NCBI GenBank assembly: GCA_964483545.1
Contig: CAZACC010000092.1
Coordinates: 1-7,671 of the forward strand
Source of the DNA: JAAYYM01 sp964483545
GTDB lineage: Bacteria; Bacillota; Clostridia; Lachnospirales; Lachnospiraceae
Direction of reading: 5' to 3'
Length of the DNA stretch: 7,671 nt
The position numbers and the translations under genes are program-made. This document shows, one piece after another, positions 7,155-7,671 of the stretch (position 1 is the stretch's first letter; each line of letters starts with the position of its first letter). The notes under the pieces are model-generated. The model was not told the DNA's origin and ran no database searches. It was given only the letters and a program-made list of their open reading frames with translations.

Positions 7155-7159
7155 CTCAG

Positions 7160-7671
7160 TTATAATACATACCTTTCATTCTTCTCCAACACGATCTTAA
7201 TGTCTTCCTCCCCGCAATAATAAGAATTAGCACGTATTGTATCACGGCTTTCTACAATACAATTCTCAATATGCGTATTATCTCCTATATAAACATCATT
7301 TAATATAATAGAGTTTTTGATAAAGCAGTTATTCCCTACAAAAACCTTCTTGAAGATTACCGAATCCTCTATCGTACCATTTACGATACAACCACTGCTG
7401 ATCAGAGAATTTTGGATATTGGCTCCTACATTATACTTGGCAGGTGGCAGATCATCTACCTTAGAATATACATCTGGATACTGCTTGAAAAAATAATTTC
7501 TAATCTCTGGCTTCAGAAAATCCATATTAGTCTTAAAATAATCCTCAACTGATGCAATATTGCTCCAGTAATCCCTAATCTTATATGCAAAGATACGCTT
7601 CAAATTCTTATAACGAATCAATACATCGCGGACAAAATCATATCTGTCCTCTTCTGCGCATTTCTCAATCA
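7160..7671 (-). CDS. glgD: GlgD, glucose-1-phosphate adenylyltransferase regulatory subunit (C-terminal part)
   Basis: Only the last 169 residues are present; the reading frame runs open to the window edge, and the TTG at 7621 is an internal Leu codon, not a start. GlgD partners GlgC in the ADP-glucose pyrophosphorylase of Firmicutes, which makes ADP-glucose for glycogen synthesis; GlgD itself is usually non-catalytic or regulatory. The visible part includes YWSNIASVEDYFKTNMDFL, the end of the nucleotidyltransferase domain, then DLPPAKY. A left-handed beta-helix of hexapeptide repeats follows (NSLISSGCIVNGTIEDSVIF, then VFVG, NSIILN and DVYIGD units) and runs nearly to the C-terminus. The NSLI..GCI..GTIE.SVIF pattern is more typical of GlgD than GlgC, but without the N-terminal active site the split is not absolute. 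spoVG follows 20 nt later. glgC would be expected just outside the window. Confidence 0.88.
   Translation of the reverse strand, partial: IEKCAEEDRYDFVRDVLIRYKNLKRIFAYKIRDYWSNIASVEDYFKTNMDFLKPEIRNYFFKQYPDVYSKVDDLPPAKYNVGANIQNSLISSGCIVNGTIEDSVIFKKVFVGNNCFIKNSIILNDVYIGDNTHIENCIVESRDTIRANSYYCGEEDIKIVLEKNERYVL

Noticed and set aside
7162..7189. Possible spoVG promoter on the minus strand: TTGGAG, 16 nt, TATTAT
   Set aside because: The -35 matches only 3 of 6 bases and the start would fall directly on the spoVG ribosome site. I also looked for a sigma-H type AGGA...GAAT pair and found no well-spaced one.
7619..7621. TTG at 7621 as the start of a separate 153-residue protein
   Set aside because: The same frame continues open to the window edge with sequence (EKCAEEDRYDFVRDV) that fits an internal part of GlgD, and there is no ribosome site.

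Overview
The window looks like chromosomal DNA from a low-to-moderate GC, spore-forming Firmicute, most likely a Lachnospiraceae-type clostridium. The evidence is the combination of spoVG, a GlgD-type glycogen protein, a class II fructose-bisphosphate aldolase, strong AAGGAGG-like Shine-Dalgarno sites and TATAAT promoters. This placement is inferred from gene content and protein style, not from a database match. All seven genes lie on the minus strand, so transcription runs from high to low coordinates, and about 95% of the window is coding.

In order of transcription: (1) the 3' end of glgD (7160-7671), followed 20 nt later by spoVG (6861-7139), which ends at a strong hairpin terminator (6803-6841). 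(2) A pth-mfd pair (peptidyl-tRNA hydrolase and the transcription-repair coupling factor). Its extended -10 promoter directly abuts that terminator, and the two genes are 8 nt apart. (3) fba, the class II aldolase (1600-2568), with a probable promoter reaching into the 3' end of mfd and a hairpin terminator after it (1538-1571). (4) A small six-helix membrane protein of unknown function (802-1488), whose 3' end overlaps the start of a GlgX-like glycogen debranching enzyme by 16 nt. The debranching gene runs off the left edge (1-817).

Functionally, glycogen synthesis (glgD) and breakdown (glgX-like) bracket a core of housekeeping genes. The spoVG...pth-mfd order matches the ancestral Bacillus arrangement (spoVG-glmU-prs-ctc-pth-fin-mfd), but glmU, prs, ctc and fin are missing here. 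No stretch longer than about 110 bases lacks a gene. I found no tRNA, rRNA, CRISPR array, insertion sequence, phage gene or riboswitch. The region is largely ordinary. The least explained item is the unknown membrane protein tied to the debranching enzyme; the rest of interest is compact regulatory architecture.
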